The notes under the pieces were generated by a model. That model made no database searches, was not told the origin of the DNA, and saw only the letters and a list, made by a program, of their open reading frames with translations. Of a stretch of DNA of 64,000 nucleotides, positions 12,581-25,868 are shown in pieces; positions within the stretch are counted from its first letter, which is position 1, and each line of letters starts with the position of its first letter. Position numbers and translations under genes: made by a program. The stretch is from Paragonimus skrjabini miyazakii (lineage: Eukaryota > Platyhelminthes > Trematoda > Plagiorchiida > Troglotrematidae), in NCBI GenBank assembly GCA_014338405.1, contig JTDE01001345.1, forward strand, positions 12,783 to 76,782, read 5' to 3'.

Positions 12581-15342
12581 TATGGATTATTGCGTGAGTT
12601 AATTGCGGGTAATTTGTCACTTGTAAAGAAGAGAGAGAATGCAAACAGGATGCCCGGTGGTCTATATCCAACTGGTTCCTTGGTGAATCAGTCATAGGGT
12701 GATTAGCTTAGCGTTATAAACATGACTTCTACACGTTCAGTCAGTGGACTCAAAGGTGCTGTGACTGGATGACCTATATCAATGAATGCTCTGTGTACAG
12801 CATGGATTTGATATTTGGCAATGTGCCTCCCGTTCTTAATGAACCCAGATGTAATCGCATGCAGCATTTCAGCAAGTCAACGGTAATCCAGACAGGGTGT
12901 GTAAGTAACAGATATTCTAATGCACAGCATATCGCTTGGTCATCCGTACGCACAATGATCTCCTCCCTTTGGTGTATTAGCGGGATAGGCCAAGCCAATC
13001 TGCGACAATTAAGTGGCCAATTTTGTTTGTGTGTCTGTATATCTGATTAGACCGTTAGTTGGCCGAGTGCCCTCGGTATATTGTTTTAAGATTATCAAGC
13101 TGTGGTTTAAACAACAGTCCAACCAAATCCGTGGTTATACACTGAAGGTGTGCACTGCATGAATACTGCATAAGAAGTAAAAGCAGACAAGCAAGCCGGT
13201 TACTAACTGCAAAGGCTTTTCCTTTTGGTGTTGTGGCCAAGTGTGCTGGACTAATCAACCGTTGTAGAAAGGTGATCTTTACTGGGTGTGGCTTTGATAG
13301 TTAGTAAAACAGTGTGCACGGATCAGGCTCACATGCTGGAGTAAATCTAAGCAGATGGGTGTTCATTTAATCAGGGTATGCGCTCTATAGATATTAGAGT
13401 GCACAAGCAAGCGATTGACAATACATGAGTTTTGTTGCCAGATTGTCCGACATACCCAATGCGGTGTGTGGTTCTGTACGATTGTCTGATATGTTCTTGG
13501 TTCCATAACTAATTGTGGACGCGTTTACTGATTCATTATGCCCTTCTTGATTTATTTGCTCCATATTCTTTGAAGGAAGTAATATATTTAACAAGTTTCT
13601 CTAACCTTCATTCTTCTTCTTCGTTTTGGTGTTCTAATTGTGTTTAGCTATAAAGAATGAGCATTCGTTCCTCTTGTCTACCTCGGTGTGCATTCGTGGG
13701 TTTGAGGTTAGCAACGCCAATTCCTGGGAGCTTACGTTGCATATGAAATGATATATTTCAGCTGGGGTTTACGAACCACTGAATACGTAATTGCGTAACC
13801 CCAAAATGGGCATAGACCCTCAGTGGGAATGGTGCAAGACAACGAGAGACAATGTTTAGGGGAGGGCAGAAGAGAGCGGGCTTCAACTTACTCACCAGAA
13901 ACATCCATATGGGATTTTATGTCCGTCCCTCCTATGATGATACGGTGACGACCAACTGAGACATCGGGCTGTCATTTATGTAATTATGAAGCTTCATACT
14001 GTCTTAATGTAAGTAATGTTCCTCGTATCATTGTTGTAATTTTAGAGGTAAGCTGGCTTATGTTGGATGAGGTGGTAGATATGTTGCGCCCGGAAATGGA
14101 AGGGAGCAACAAACTAAAACTCTGCAGTCACTGATTTCAAGTATTACCGAAATTCCCGTCTGGCTGACTTTATTTTTCCGACTCTTCCATCTCCATAGTG
14201 ACACAATACGCGTGGAAGGTAGTAAACCAAAAGCACCTGGATCATTTCAGCACGCACGTTGTGCACAGGAGTGCGCACATTATCCAGCGTTTTACTATCC
14301 GGGGACTGCGAAAACACACATGTACACACAACTATCTGGAGACACCGAAGATTTAAATAGAGCATCGTTAATACTAGGTAGCAGCTTTTGCATTCCCACA
14401 GTCTGTTCAGACAACGTCTTTTGAAAGGAAGCACACTTTTTCAGATGGGTTGGTCAGTATTGTAAATTCTTGTCACGATTTGAATCTGAACTCCGGACTT
14501 AATTCCAATGGGCAACTGTATCGTGTACGTGATCTGAGGATTTAGGGGAATTGAACCTGTTTCAGCAGCCCCAATTCCAGGACTATTGACTGAAGATATA
14601 GGGCAGTTGCTGTGTCACTTCCAAGGGTGATCGGGAAATATGATCGAATGCTGCTTAGTGTTTACATCTGATAATTCGGTCAAGTCTATTGTGAATGGCC
14701 AACATGGTTACATTTTAAAAGCGTGGCTACAGGTCAAGTACAAGCCTTGGTAAATGGATGCATGGCTGGTGGTCTGTAACAACAGCAGAGCCGGACTCTA
14801 TTTCTTCTAGTTTAAAGACGTTGTCTCGGCTGCATTTTCGGACTACAAAAGCTATGCTCAGCTGTAAGTGATGTCCACTTTACAAACATCTGGTGAGACG
14901 AAAAATATCTTAGCACCAAACACATTCTGAGGCGGCTAGAACAAATTAAAATTCAACACTGTCGAAATAATGAACTTGCGGAGCAAAATCCCATCTCATC
15001 CACTGCTAAACACCTACTAACAACAGGCCGCAGATTTAATTCCACTGTCAAGCTGAATTATCCGAACGTGCTAACACAGTCTGAGTTCAACAAAAACGTA
15101 TCAATACAACGACCAGTCGTTGTTTAATAATGATGTGCATCGTAAAGCAGCGGCCTTCTAAACAACTGCTCATTGTGGTAATGAACACATCCTTGATAAA
15201 CTCGATATTTCTTCACATATTTGTTAAATTCAGCGGAATAGTGGCATTTCCGAATACCCATTCAATAATCTTATCAATTTCCACTTAGTCCAGGAGTGAT
15301 TCACGACAATCATCGTCACATTTCGGTTCATAGCTGATATCA
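12581..15342. other. Intergenic, nothing recognised
   Basis: Several open frames under 100 codons without recognisable domains. A degraded SINE-like patch may lie near 14,770-14,850. Confidence 0.4.
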
Positions 15343-15802
15343 AGATGAACATCACCCACAAATGATCGCAGCTGTCGCATTTCCACAGACATTCCAGTCG
15401 GCCACTTTCGAATACAACAAGCACTAAACTCGAGTTTCGCTCTCATTAGAACTCATAAGTAGTGCCTATCCTTGCCACGACCGACACTAGAATTCCGGCC
15501 ACGCTATGATGAGGCAACCGTGTTGACCACTGTGCCACTGACCTCAGATTAAGCAAAACCGAATTATCATATGTGAACACTCAACCACTTTCTCTTGTGA
15601 GTGATGATCAGGTTGCACGATCGTCTCAATAGGAGACACAATTACTGTCTGTTAACTCCAATCGATATTTTTGCGATTAGGACTTCCTAGACAGGTCGAA
15701 ATCTCCGATCTCATTAAACCTGCTAGGCGATATTTTAGATTACTGACGAGTAGTCAGGGATTTGGTTGCTAATTACCAACTCCCCGACTACTCATCAGTA
15801 AA
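15343..15802 (-). mobile_element. tRNA-related SINE, full-length copy
   Basis: The most complete uninterrupted copy, about 460 bp on the reverse strand. It runs from GATGAACATCACCCACAAAT through the tRNA-like core and 5' body to a palindromic end at 15,742-15,802. There an inexact inverted repeat (ACTGACGAGTAGTC ... GACTACTCATCAGT) flanks a short centre. Confidence 0.8.
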
Positions 15803-16355
15803 CATAGCTGATAGTTAGTCAACCGCGGGCAGTCTTGCAATTTATGCCATTCATTTTGCACATCATTCGCCAGTCTCCACCCCGTTCAAACGCCCGAGTG
15901 ATAATTGTTCGAGACACTACATTGATAAGAGAGCATAAGTCGTTTCCCGCTAATCGTGTCGACTATCTGATATCCACATGGAGCAAGTGACTAATTTTTG
16001 CCCAAGTCACGCCTTCCCATTCCTGTCTACCAGTCTGGTTTGACTGAACATACCATTATGGCTGATATCTAATATTTTGAGTCTATTACAATATTACCTT
16101 GAAGATCTGTCCTCCACAGGATGTTGAGTCAATCTTGTTCTCTGTCTCTCAGCTTAGCTCTGTTTAACTTGGATCAAGAGTGGTTAGTAGTTAGCCACTC
16201 ACTCCGCAGCTAAATTCTGCATGTGGAATCCACATGTTGTGAATGGAGAACATTTTGGGGAATGGCGTAGAAAACTTTGACAAATCGGCAGTTGTATCTG
16301 AAGTTAAATGCACCAAGCTCTAACGTGAAACCAGAGTTAAACTGTGAATCGATAA
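15803..16355. other. Intergenic, nothing recognised
   Basis: No gene or repeat recognised between the SINE and the Penelope-like element. Confidence 0.4.
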
Positions 16356-16586
16356 AGTTCTGATGATTGACGTATATGAAATATTCGCCGAAACAGCAAG
16401 AAGGCAAATGTTGCGGAACGTTAACATTTCGATTTATCTCGTCAACCGCGTACTAAATAAAAACAGAACATTTAACAAGGGCGCATGGCAATAATATTTG
16501 AAGAGAGTGAATTTTTGGGTCAGAAGACCGCTACTAGTGGAGATGGACGGTGTAAACCATCAATTTTTACGCACACAACACCGACC
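16356..16586 (+). repeat. Penelope-like element, left inverted terminal repeat
   Basis: This 231-bp arm is an inverted copy of 18,244-18,475 with roughly 90% identity by eye. Its outer end starts TTCTGATGATTGACG and includes CTGATGA followed about 23 nt later by GAAAC, the spacing of a hammerhead ribozyme core. Hammerhead motifs are known from terminal repeats of Penelope-like elements, so the placement fits. The stem II pairing is imperfect in this arm. Confidence 0.8.
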
Positions 16587-16858
16587 AACACCGGCCAGAA
16601 TTGTGTTCAGTTTTCTTATATGCTCGTTTTTGTGCGTAATCTCTTATCAGGTTTCAAGACCAAAGCGTCCTCCATTTCTTTCAGCTAGCGAATACAATTC
16701 TGGTCGACCAAAGCAAATTGAATCCAGATTCTATACCGGAAAATAATAGGCTAGTAGAAAACCAGATTGCAAAACAATTCCAAATATTCCGAATACATGG
16801 GTTCACCAATGAGTTTCAGTATTGACAGTTAAATCCATGTGGAAGTCAAACGTCACGT

Positions 16859-18139
16859 ATGAGAGACGCACCAAAAATACACGAGGAATGTATTCCACTA
16901 CGCCGAATTTTGACCATGGACAATTCACCTCACTATCAGCTCGCTCGATGGCTCGTTCAGGTACTTAACCCAGTTCGGAAATTGCTGTCACCACACTGTG
17001 TCAAAGAATCATTCGAGTTAGTAAACGTCTTAAAGGAGGTTTCCGTGAGTTCAAAAACAATGTATTCTATCGATGTGCAATCCTTGTTCAATGATGTTCC
17101 CCCACATGAGACTGTAAATTTTCTTTGTGGTTTTATTCCAGTTTCGAATATTCGGTTGCCCCTTCCTCATGATTACCTCAGGGATCTCATTTTCTTGTGT
17201 ACAGAAAACATTCGCTTTGAGTTCGAAGGAGTTGCTTTTGAGCAAACTGATGGTTTAGCCATGGGCAGCCCATTAGACCCACCCTTAGCAGATGTTTTCC
17301 TTGGAATGATTGAAAGATAAATTTTCGATAATATTTCCATGACTAATTCATACAAATGGTACGTCAATGATATATTGATTTTTACCGAGAGTGACAAGTT
17401 TCTCCCATTCTTTATACTCATGAACTCCATACATCCAAATTTATCTGTTACTTCTGAAACTGAGTTGAATAGTAGGCTGGTTTTTCTAGACGTTTTACTT
17501 ACGAGGCGTCTTGACGAAACGCTGCAGCGGTCGGTTTATCGCAAAACTCCCTGGGGCGACCAATACCTCCAGTTTTCCAGTTTTGCACCCATGGTCTATT
17601 AGCGTGGTTTGGTTAAAACATTGTTTGACAGAGCCCGACGAATCTGTACAGAAGACCGGCTGACACGAGAGGAAGAATTTCTAACAACCGCATTACTTGC
17701 TGACGGATATCCGGATAAATTTATCAGTTCATGGCAAGAAAACAACGGAAAGACCTGCAGTTCACATAGCAAAGAAAAAAGGGGTGTTCATAAAACTACA
17801 ATTCAAGGGAGACTATTTGTTTACTATACTGCGCCATCAGCTTCAGTCGGTTATGAGTCGCACGTACTCTGCAGCTGAATTGCGCCTCCTATCATCAACT
17901 CGGGGAGTTAGTTATGGAAACACCAGACGTGACACACCTAATTATTCTGTCTCACATGTCGTTTATCCGTTTACTTGCAGTTGCAATGATAGTTATATCG
18001 GCAGAACGGACCAGTGTTTGCATCGACGTATGGCCGAACACCACCCAAAATGGTTGATTCAGTCTGCTGAGCGAACGGACAGTCGAAGGGGCAACCGATC
18101 GCGAAACCCGGCACCGTCAAGTGCGAAACACATCCTATA
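16859..18139 (+). pseudogene. Penelope-like element RT-GIY-YIG polyprotein (broken)
   Basis: Three open stretches in one frame (from 16,859, 17,339 and 17,609) are separated by stops at 17,318 (TAA) and 17,600 (TAG). A frameshift near 17,740 leads into the last frame, which ends at 18,139. The reverse transcriptase part shows IDVQSLFNDVP (block A), FEQTDGLAMGSPLDPPLADVF (block B) and YVNDILIF, where the usual Y-V-D-D has become Y-V-N-D. The LVFLDVLLTR and TLQRSVYRKTPWGDQYL blocks follow. The C-terminal part has HVVYPFTCSCNDSYIGRTDQ with R and EH residues downstream, a GIY-YIG endonuclease. RT followed by GIY-YIG is diagnostic of EN+ Penelope-like elements. The N-terminal part is short compared with intact elements, so this is an internally degraded copy. 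Confidence 0.9.
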
Positions 18140-18243
18140 GACAGGTCACAACGTCGACCCAACCAGGTCGTTCACTGTGTTGCTACGGCGCCCAAACCTC
18201 AAAATTCTGGCCATCAGTGAAGTTGTGCTAGTCAAACAAAGAA

Positions 18244-18475
18244 GGTCGGTGTTGTGTACGTAAAAATTGATGGTTCACACCGTCCATCTCTCCTAGTAGC
18301 GGTCTTCTGACCCAAAAATTCACTCTGTTCAACTACTATTGTCATGCGCCTTTGTTAAGTGTTCTGTTTTTATTTAGTATACGGTTGACGAGATAAATCG
18401 AAATGCTAACATTTCGCAACGTTTGCCTTCTTGTTGTTTCGACTAATATTTCATATACGTCAATCATCAGAACTT
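18244..18475 (-). repeat. Penelope-like element, right inverted terminal repeat
   Basis: Reverse complement of 16,356-16,586. Read on the minus strand, CTGATGA and GAAAC are separated by a segment with GAC/GTC and ATAT/ATAT pairing around a GAA loop, a better hammerhead stem II than in the left arm. The base that should be U closing stem III appears as C, so activity is doubtful. Confidence 0.8.
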
Positions 18476-18600
18476 GATCTCCGGTCACTCTGTTCATATT
18501 CATGTACTACTGCGTCATTGACCTCACATAAGGCACGACCGAATTTACATTTGTCATCACTCAACCACTTTCGCTTATTTTGTTCGCTACGCCTAATAAC
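18476..18600 (-). mobile_element. SINE fragment abutting the Penelope-like element
   Basis: Contains the reverse-strand SINE blocks CTCCGGTCAC, TTGACCTCACATAAGGC and CACTCAACCACTTTCGCTT. It begins directly where the right terminal repeat ends, suggesting the Penelope-like element inserted into or next to a SINE. Confidence 0.6.
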
Positions 18601-19159
18601 ACGTTTTTTTGAAAACTGTGTTTGACCTCATGATGAGCAGTCGCAACGAGTGTGTTTTCTATATTGTTTTCCTTATAACTACTCTGGGAATTTTTAACCA
18701 GTTGATATTGTTTTGTTCAAAGCGTTGTGAATAAGTTTTTACAAAAACGCACAAATTCACGCTAGTTTGTAAAAGTTGAAATAAACGAAATCTGCCTAAA
18801 CGTAAGTGTTTGTTTTCCGCTAAACTGCATTTCAAGAAGATCTGTTCTGCTGAGTGCGATCACTTTGTTTGTTCGCTTTGTGGCTACTCCCTAAAGGCAA
18901 TGGATGTTAGTAATCATCAAGTTCAAGATAAAATGACAAGTTAACATCAAATTGTGCATATCTTCTTAATGTTGGGGTGTTTCATCTAAATGAGTTGATA
19001 TTATTGGTAGAACATATTTCTAGATCCACTTGACAGCACTTGCAAGAAATGCATATGTAACCTGGCAGCATCTATCATTCAGGACACATGCAATGATACT
19101 AGGAGCACATTGTGTGTTTACCTTACACTCTCAGTTCACACAATTGGTCGGTGGATCTG
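18601..19159. other. Region upstream of the micro-exon gene
   Basis: No gene recognised. This is the presumed proximal promoter region of the gene starting at 19,215. No specific activator site is claimed. Confidence 0.4.
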
Positions 19160-19166
19160 TATAAAA
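19160..19166 (+). promoter_or_regulatory. TATA box of the micro-exon gene
   Basis: TATAAAA lies 49 nt before the start codon at 19,215. Transcription initiating 25-32 nt downstream would leave a 5' leader of only about 20-30 nt, plausible for a gene with a compact first exon. Confidence 0.65.
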
Positions 19167-19214
19167 CAGCACCATCAGTGAATGAGATTAATTCACCCGA
19201 TTAACGATAGAAGA

Positions 19215-19299
19215 ATGTTCTGCTCACCGGTTCGCGCAGTTTTAATTGGTCTCTTAGCCTGTGTGCTAGTACTAGCGTACACTGACGCTTATCACCTTG
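19215..19299 (+). CDS. Micro-exon gene exon 1: signal peptide
   Basis: The ATG at 19,215 opens a 28-codon frame. MFCSPVR is a short basic n-region, followed by the hydrophobic core AVLIGLLACVLVLA and a polar stretch YTDAYHL. Signal peptidase would plausibly cut after VLA or after TDA. The exon ends with one base of the next codon (G, phase 1) before a consensus donor GTAAGT at 19,300. The ATG is the first in a leader that follows the TATA box at 19,160. The frame cannot continue into the intron as a usual protein, and the donor is strong, so I read it as a spliced leader exon of a secreted protein. Confidence 0.85.
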
Positions 19300-22200
19300 G
19301 TAAGTTTTGTACGATGTTCAGTCTTGTGGGTTTTAAATACTTTGGTCGGAAGTGAGACGCAAACTGGTCCATCATTAGCTTGCTGTACAATTTTCATCAC
19401 CTTTTTAACACGTAGTATGGCTTTAATGACACAAATACAGTAACTTTACAACTATATCAAACTGGTTACCGATGTCATGTACAATGATTAGTATTAGCTG
19501 TATGATATGCATACCATAAGTTTTTGTCAGTAAATTAGTGGCTTATGTGTACAAACATTCATACTTAGTCTTTTCAAGCTGTATGTTAACGATAAATGAT
19601 AGAATGTTCTCGATTGATGGGAGCTTGTGAACCCAATAAAAATCTGTAACACTCAACAGACGGACATCATATTTAAGTTGGCTAACTCGTAAACCTATCA
19701 TTAAATAAGAGTATACGGAGAAGTATGTTGTTTGGTGTTCGCTTTTGAGGTGATACTATTAAATCTCAAGAATAACACCTGCTTCAAGGCAACTACCTCA
19801 CCAGGTTCATTAGAATGACTGAATAAACATTGTTCCATATACCAACTACCGATACTCCTAAACTTTAGAGTGCAGCATTTTATTGCACATTCTAAGACTG
19901 CCTATGCCCGGATGGATTAGAGCAGTTATGTCATCACACATGTAACAGCTTTGGACCATGAGTAGAGTTAACAACCATTCATCATTCGTACCTCATTCCA
20001 ATCTACGCAAATTACTGTCATATATGGGATTAGCCCTTAAAAGCCATGTTTACTACTGTCTGAAACACAAACAAAATTTGATTTAGTTGACAAACGGCGA
20101 AGTGACTAATCCATATTCATTAAGTCACTTATAAATATGATTACATTAAAATTTCTTGTCAAAACAGTATTTTTGTTGTTGAAAAGATTGATGATGGATT
20201 GAGCAAATATCAGCTCTCGGACAAGTATGACACTAGTAGAAATCAGATTTGTAACTAAGCTAGCAATGAGGATAACCTCAGTACTGAGAATAAAAGGGCA
20301 ATATTCTGAAGAGGTCCATAGATTTTTACACCGAAATGCATTAACGAGAATCTCAGTTAGTAATGGTTTAGATGTGCAGAACGTGAAACGTTCTTGTTTC
20401 TGAAGCAAGAGTGTAATATGACATGTTAAAGATTAGCATACAAAAGAACCTAAGGCAGTAAACGGGCAGCTACAATGGATCAGACATAAACGTATTTTGT
20501 GCGAGGGAAAACAAAACGGCAAACCTGTAAGAACTAGCGCGATATTTTTGCAGAATAGCTTCCATAATAGTGAAATCAACTTTCGTCTGACGTACTTATA
20601 TTGATTTTTACTGTCTGCAGTCTTTACTGGGAGATCCACTGTATACTACACTTTGCAATTTAACGTGCAGTATCGACAGTTGTGTAATATGAATCTATCG
20701 CTCAACTGAAAAAATCTCCCAAATTTGTAGCTAATAACTTACTGGAGAGTTAGTTGCGCTGTTTTGTCTCGGTCTCAGAAAAATCCACAGTTCAAGGTGG
20801 ATGTTGAGAGCACTTGCTGGAACTGTGCATGAACACAAAGTGCCCCAATATACTGTATGAAACCTTAAGTTGGACATACGCCGTTTCGATAGTAAAATAT
20901 GTGGTCAGAATTCAGTAGGCATCTATACCTGATGAGTGGCAACCACGACGGAATTGACTGTACGCTTCCGGTATATAATACATATGCCTCTTTACCTGGT
21001 ATAATCTTATTCCGTTTAATAAATACGTCTCCAAGACTGTCATCCTATCTAATTGCACCATTTGAGCTGAGCGAAGGGATCGTGTTGCTAACGAGGTTTG
21101 GTTGTATTGTTGATCCACAGAGTCTCATAGTGATGCCCATCGTCTTGTATATAGAACAGTCAGGGATTCTCGTAGATCATTGATTCCTTTGAAAACTTAT
21201 TAATACCAACTGAACAGAGATTAATATACTTTAAATGTATCGAATTTTGGACGTATTTAGCAAACATGTTTGGATCATCCATGACTTCACACAATTAGAG
21301 ATCTGAAACAATGTTGTCCTCAACCGAGTTTGAAAACTTCAGGGTCGTCATGTAGGGTGGAAGTTCAGGCATCATTTCGTTCGCTCCGTTCAGTTATGCA
21401 TGCGAAAAGAAGTACAAACAAACGAACGTACGAACGCTTGCGGGCTTTACCCATTTAGTCGATAAATGGGTAGTTTATGTAGCGTGAATACTGCACCCAA
21501 AGTATTTAAAATTCCAGTGAGCTATAATCAGGCTTATTATATATCAACTATATAAAGTTTAAGACATGAAACTAGCTTTCGATTACAATCAATGATCAGA
21601 CCACCATTAGTTTATCAGTTGGGTTGACGTTTTGTGCAAACAGCACAAGGTGATTGTTTTCGCTTTGAGTAGTATAGCTTTAGAGTTAATCAGGGTTTTT
21701 GAGTTTGCGTAAATTGCTAGAATTGACACAGTACGCAGAATAGTTTATTGCCAAAAGACATTCCATCAATATCGGAGATGGTTTAGGCATTTTGCCATTT
21801 TCAGTTAATTCAAGTTTATAATCGAGTTGTTGAGACTATACCGAATTGAGGATTTGCAAAGACCGTTTCAAACAGTCGATATTTAGGTTTTTACTATATA
21901 GGCATGTGGGGGGTAATCTCGATCTTTGCACAGGTTCTGTTAATCCGCTGAATAGAATAATCAAACAGCCATTAACGGGCGTCAGTTAATTGATTCTTAA
22001 CCGGTTATCATATTCCTAAGAGACCAAAGTCATATACTTTAGTAACAGTATTCGTAGTTTCGTTGGTGTTTGTAAATAAACGATGTTTTATATTTGTAAA
22101 CTGAACACTTTTGATCTCAGATGAATAACCGTTGTCTGAAGTGTGGCCAGCAATTGGAGACCTGATATTCAGTTTGATTTAAGTGTGGATTGGTAATCTT

Positions 22201-25200
22201 TCCTCAATGTTTCGAATGAACACAAACTGGTCAGCAACCGTTACACATGCAATTGTTAATGATAACAAATCCCTACGGCTAAACAACATAATGCCTTTCT
22301 TCTCCGAAACTTAACTCTGATGCCTACCTCTTTAAAAATCTAACACTGAATACGAGTTCCCAGTTAGGAATACTGGCCAGTTACGAGAAAAGTCGTGTCT
22401 TGCATACGCTAACTAGCCAAACAGTTTACTTAGTCTGAAGTAGTTCACAGGCTGCTACAGACCACTGAAAATTGTTGTGAGTTATAAATTCTCAGCTGAA
22501 CTCAAAAATCTTCCAATTAATCGAGTGTTTTGAACAGATAGATGGAGCTTTGAATACCACAACTGACGAACTTTTGTTCGCCAGCTGCCACAAATTGCCT
22601 CAAACACCGAGGTCGTCTGGACATAATGACAGGTTTTTGTTGAGGTTGGTAGACGCTTGGTTTCTTGGCTTCGTAACTGCAAGAGGTAGACGAAATTTGT
22701 GACCACCACGTTATCCGAGGTTGAGTCAACTGGAAATCTTTCTTTACTGCCATTCGAAGTCTATGGTTAGGTAGTGCAATATATGTTTGAATTAGAAATA
22801 CGGTTTGTTGGCTCAATAATTCTGTGCCAATTAGCCACTTTGTGTGAATAGTAAACAACCATCAAGTATATGGTTGGTAACGGGCTCTGTAAACCAATCT
22901 AATTCCGAAACCTCTTCGATATCCTGGCCCAGTTTCCCTTTGAATTCTACACACGGTAAAGAACATTACATCCCTCATCGTACTTGTTATATACACGATA
23001 AGAGGAAGAGCGAGAGTTCACCAGAAATCGTTTATCAAGAACACGTAACACTACTAGAAAAATTAGAAGGGGGTAATAAACAATATAGAACATCACGTCA
23101 CTGTTCGTTCAGATAGGTTGTCCTCAGTTGAGGCCTCTTCTACGGAGATTGCACAAACCACCGACTCTGCAACATAAGGGAGGGAGGCAATGGTTAGCTG
23201 GGGTTTAAAACGTACGACGCGCGTTTTCTCAGTTTCAGTTTCACTTCACATAACAGATCCGTTCGTCAAAGTCGGTTTATTTAGGCTGTTAGTTCAGATA
23301 AAGGAACGAAATCCACTAAAGTCCCGCATGACTTAAGAAGACAGCCACCCTATTCATATTTCGGTGCCCTAATGAATAATGCCATACAGAACATGTATTA
23401 CGTACCACCCCGCTAAAAGCAATCGTACTTGAATTAACGTCCATCGGTTAGTGTTCTCCGGTAGTCTAATCACAACGACTGTGCTTTGATTTGAGTCGGC
23501 TGAGATGGACCTGGTTTACTGCAACCGAATTAGTCTCACACAGATCACAACGAACTCAGTTACTTAGACAGTTGTTTCTGTTACTGTTTTGAGTAAATAT
23601 ATGTGAATTTACCGTAACGTTTCCGGCTGGTCACACGTATGCGCAAAGGTCAGCTACATTTATATTATATTGGATTGACGAACGATAACATGTTTGAGGC
23701 TGAAGCAATGACAGATCTTCGCTGAATATCGTTCGCTTTGTTACTATGGGTTGAAACTGACGACGCTTGAGCACTACGCACTGGAAAGCAGAAAACGTTT
23801 CTCAAGCAACCGTACCTGTTAACAGAACGCGATCAGCTTCCGACGCTGGCTCTTGTCCAATTTAACGCCTAGCGATCTGACCAGTTGGTATCCTCTAAGT
23901 GGGCAAATCTGCTAACTCACCTATCAATAATTACTTAGCTCATAAAGCCATCCCGTGTTATTGAAAACATCACACCTTGTAGCAATCTGTTAAGATTAGA
24001 TGCTGCAGCAACTTTTCGTCGAAGTCACAGCATTTTCAGGAGCACACATGATTCACACATCCTAAGCACATACAAATCTACCTTGTTTGCCGAACGTGGA
24101 TAAATTCCAGATTTTGTCCCACGAAACAGATTCAGTAAACCACAGACAGACACGTCGGGTCAATACAAGTACTCATAGAGTCTTTAAAAGGTTACTGGGT
24201 GAGTGCCAGTAATGCTGTATTGACTCGACGCTTTTAGAAGAGATCCAACCGCGAAACACTTAATTCTTTGTTGGACTTGAAGTGACTGTAGTAATAGCAT
24301 GTGTAGACGCGACCAGTGCTTCATCAACTGAGCAGTCAAATGGAATCCATTAAATAATCCAAAGGATTGACTGTCCGTGCAAAATTTCTGAAGCAGTTCA
24401 CTCCGTAATTCGTCAATATTACTATTTGGATTTGAATCTGTGTTACTGATAATTAACTTCTTACTTACTGTTCCACACCCTGAGCAAAATTGGAATTTTG
24501 TTCGAAAATGTCAAAACATCTGTGAGCACAAGATCACAGTTTTTTGGTCATAGTACTCTTCCAACGTTAATCATCCTCTCTCGAATAAAAATCAGGTTCT
24601 TCGATTGGGCTGTCTTTTTTTGACAACAGCTAATATATGCCCATGCTATTTCACCAATATTTCTAATTAAAGTAACCTAACTTTGAAGGGACTGTCGAAC
24701 CAAAAAACGACCTCATAATAAATGGTTTGATTACATCAGTGTTGTTTTAACAACATAAATTACTCATGGCCTTTAAAACTGTGGACCATCTGATGTTGCT
24801 TATGTGTTGTTTGTGATCATTACGTGATGGCCAATCAAAGAAAAGGAGTCGAGCAGTGGAATGAACCATATCTTTCACAAATAGCTCGGATGATAGAAAA
24901 GAAGACAAACAATACATTGGTTGATGATATACCGCTAGTTTCCCGTTGTAAACATGATCATGCACACTCCAATCATACTTGTACAAAACCATCAGTGAAT
25001 AGTATCACTCACACGTGCCCGCTATCATTTAGTGGCACTAACATAGACTTAGAAACTGTTCCGAAAATGTCTCGACAGATCCCATAACATCCATTGTACG
25101 GTTTACCTAACCAAGCTAAAAAGTTGCGTTGTCTCAAGCTCAGTTCAGGAGCCAGTCTAACAGGTTTTAGACTAGATTCCCGCCTTTATCACGACAGTGG

Positions 25201-25847
25201 ATAATGATTCTTCGAGAACGGTTTTTATGTACCCTGGGGATCAGCCATATAATAATTGCGTAAAATGCCCATCGTTTTGTTTGTCCCTCAGAAGATTGTA
25301 TCATTTTCTACCTCCTAAGTGTGTCCTTTATAAGAGTTTTAAAAAATTGCTTCTTCAAAGGGAGTGCTTGACACGAAAGCCGCTACTGCACAAAAGTGTT
25401 TAATGAATGGAGTTGTTTTTATTTGAAAGATTCCGCCCAAGCGTGTACTGTAATAGGTGAAATTTTTGGTCCAGCCCAATGAAAGTTATTTGGATTGGCT
25501 AATATTTGACAATAACAGTGATGTGCTTTACTGTCGTAGATGCGGACATAGACGGAACTACTTCATGTTTATTCTGCACTGCCTAATAATGTGAGTATCG
25601 GGTGGCGATGCAGAAACAGATAGTACAAATCACACTGCTTGAGGACATATTAAATGGTGCCATCTATCAAGGTCATTGACCCTACTTGATTCAGCCAAGC
25701 AGGTTGCATTACTCAACGTGTCAACCGCCTCGGTACCTTTTCTCATAACTGTTGCAGTCGACCTTCAACCTGTTTGACTGCATTCTTGTTAAATCTGGTG
25801 TAAATAACTCAAAGTGTTACTTATCCTGATTATTTTCTATCTTGTAG
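19300..25847 (+). other. Intron 1 (6.5 kb), no accepted exon
   Basis: No transposon was recognised here. Short splice-like segments of permissible length occur at 20,779-20,796 (donor GTGGAT), 21,394-21,411 (donor GTACAA) and 21,644-21,649 (donor GTGATT). Their donors are weak and I do not call them. The reading frame at 24,824-25,087 (87 codons) has no recognisable domain. Confidence 0.5.
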
Positions 25848-25868
25848 ACGATCATGAATCTGACTATG
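25848..25868 (+). CDS. Micro-exon gene exon 2 (21 nt)
   Basis: A pyrimidine-rich acceptor (TTATTTTCTATCTTGTAG) precedes 21 nt followed by the donor GTAAGT. In phase 1 after exon 1 it reads D-D-H-E-S-D-Y and leaves a G for the next codon. Length is divisible by three. The residues match exon 3 in character (acidic with His and Tyr), which supports a shared origin. Confidence 0.85.

Noticed and set aside
20779..20796. 18-nt segment after a strong acceptor in intron 1
   Set aside because: The donor GTGGAT is far from the consensus used by the other exons. It is open in frame, so it stays a possibility without support.
21394..21649. Segments at 21,394-21,411 and 21,644-21,649 with permissible lengths
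   Set aside because: Donors GTACAA and GTGATT are weak; such matches are expected by chance in 6.5 kb.
24181..24222. 8-nt segment before GTGAGT
   Set aside because: Length breaks the frame and the acceptor has no pyrimidine tract.
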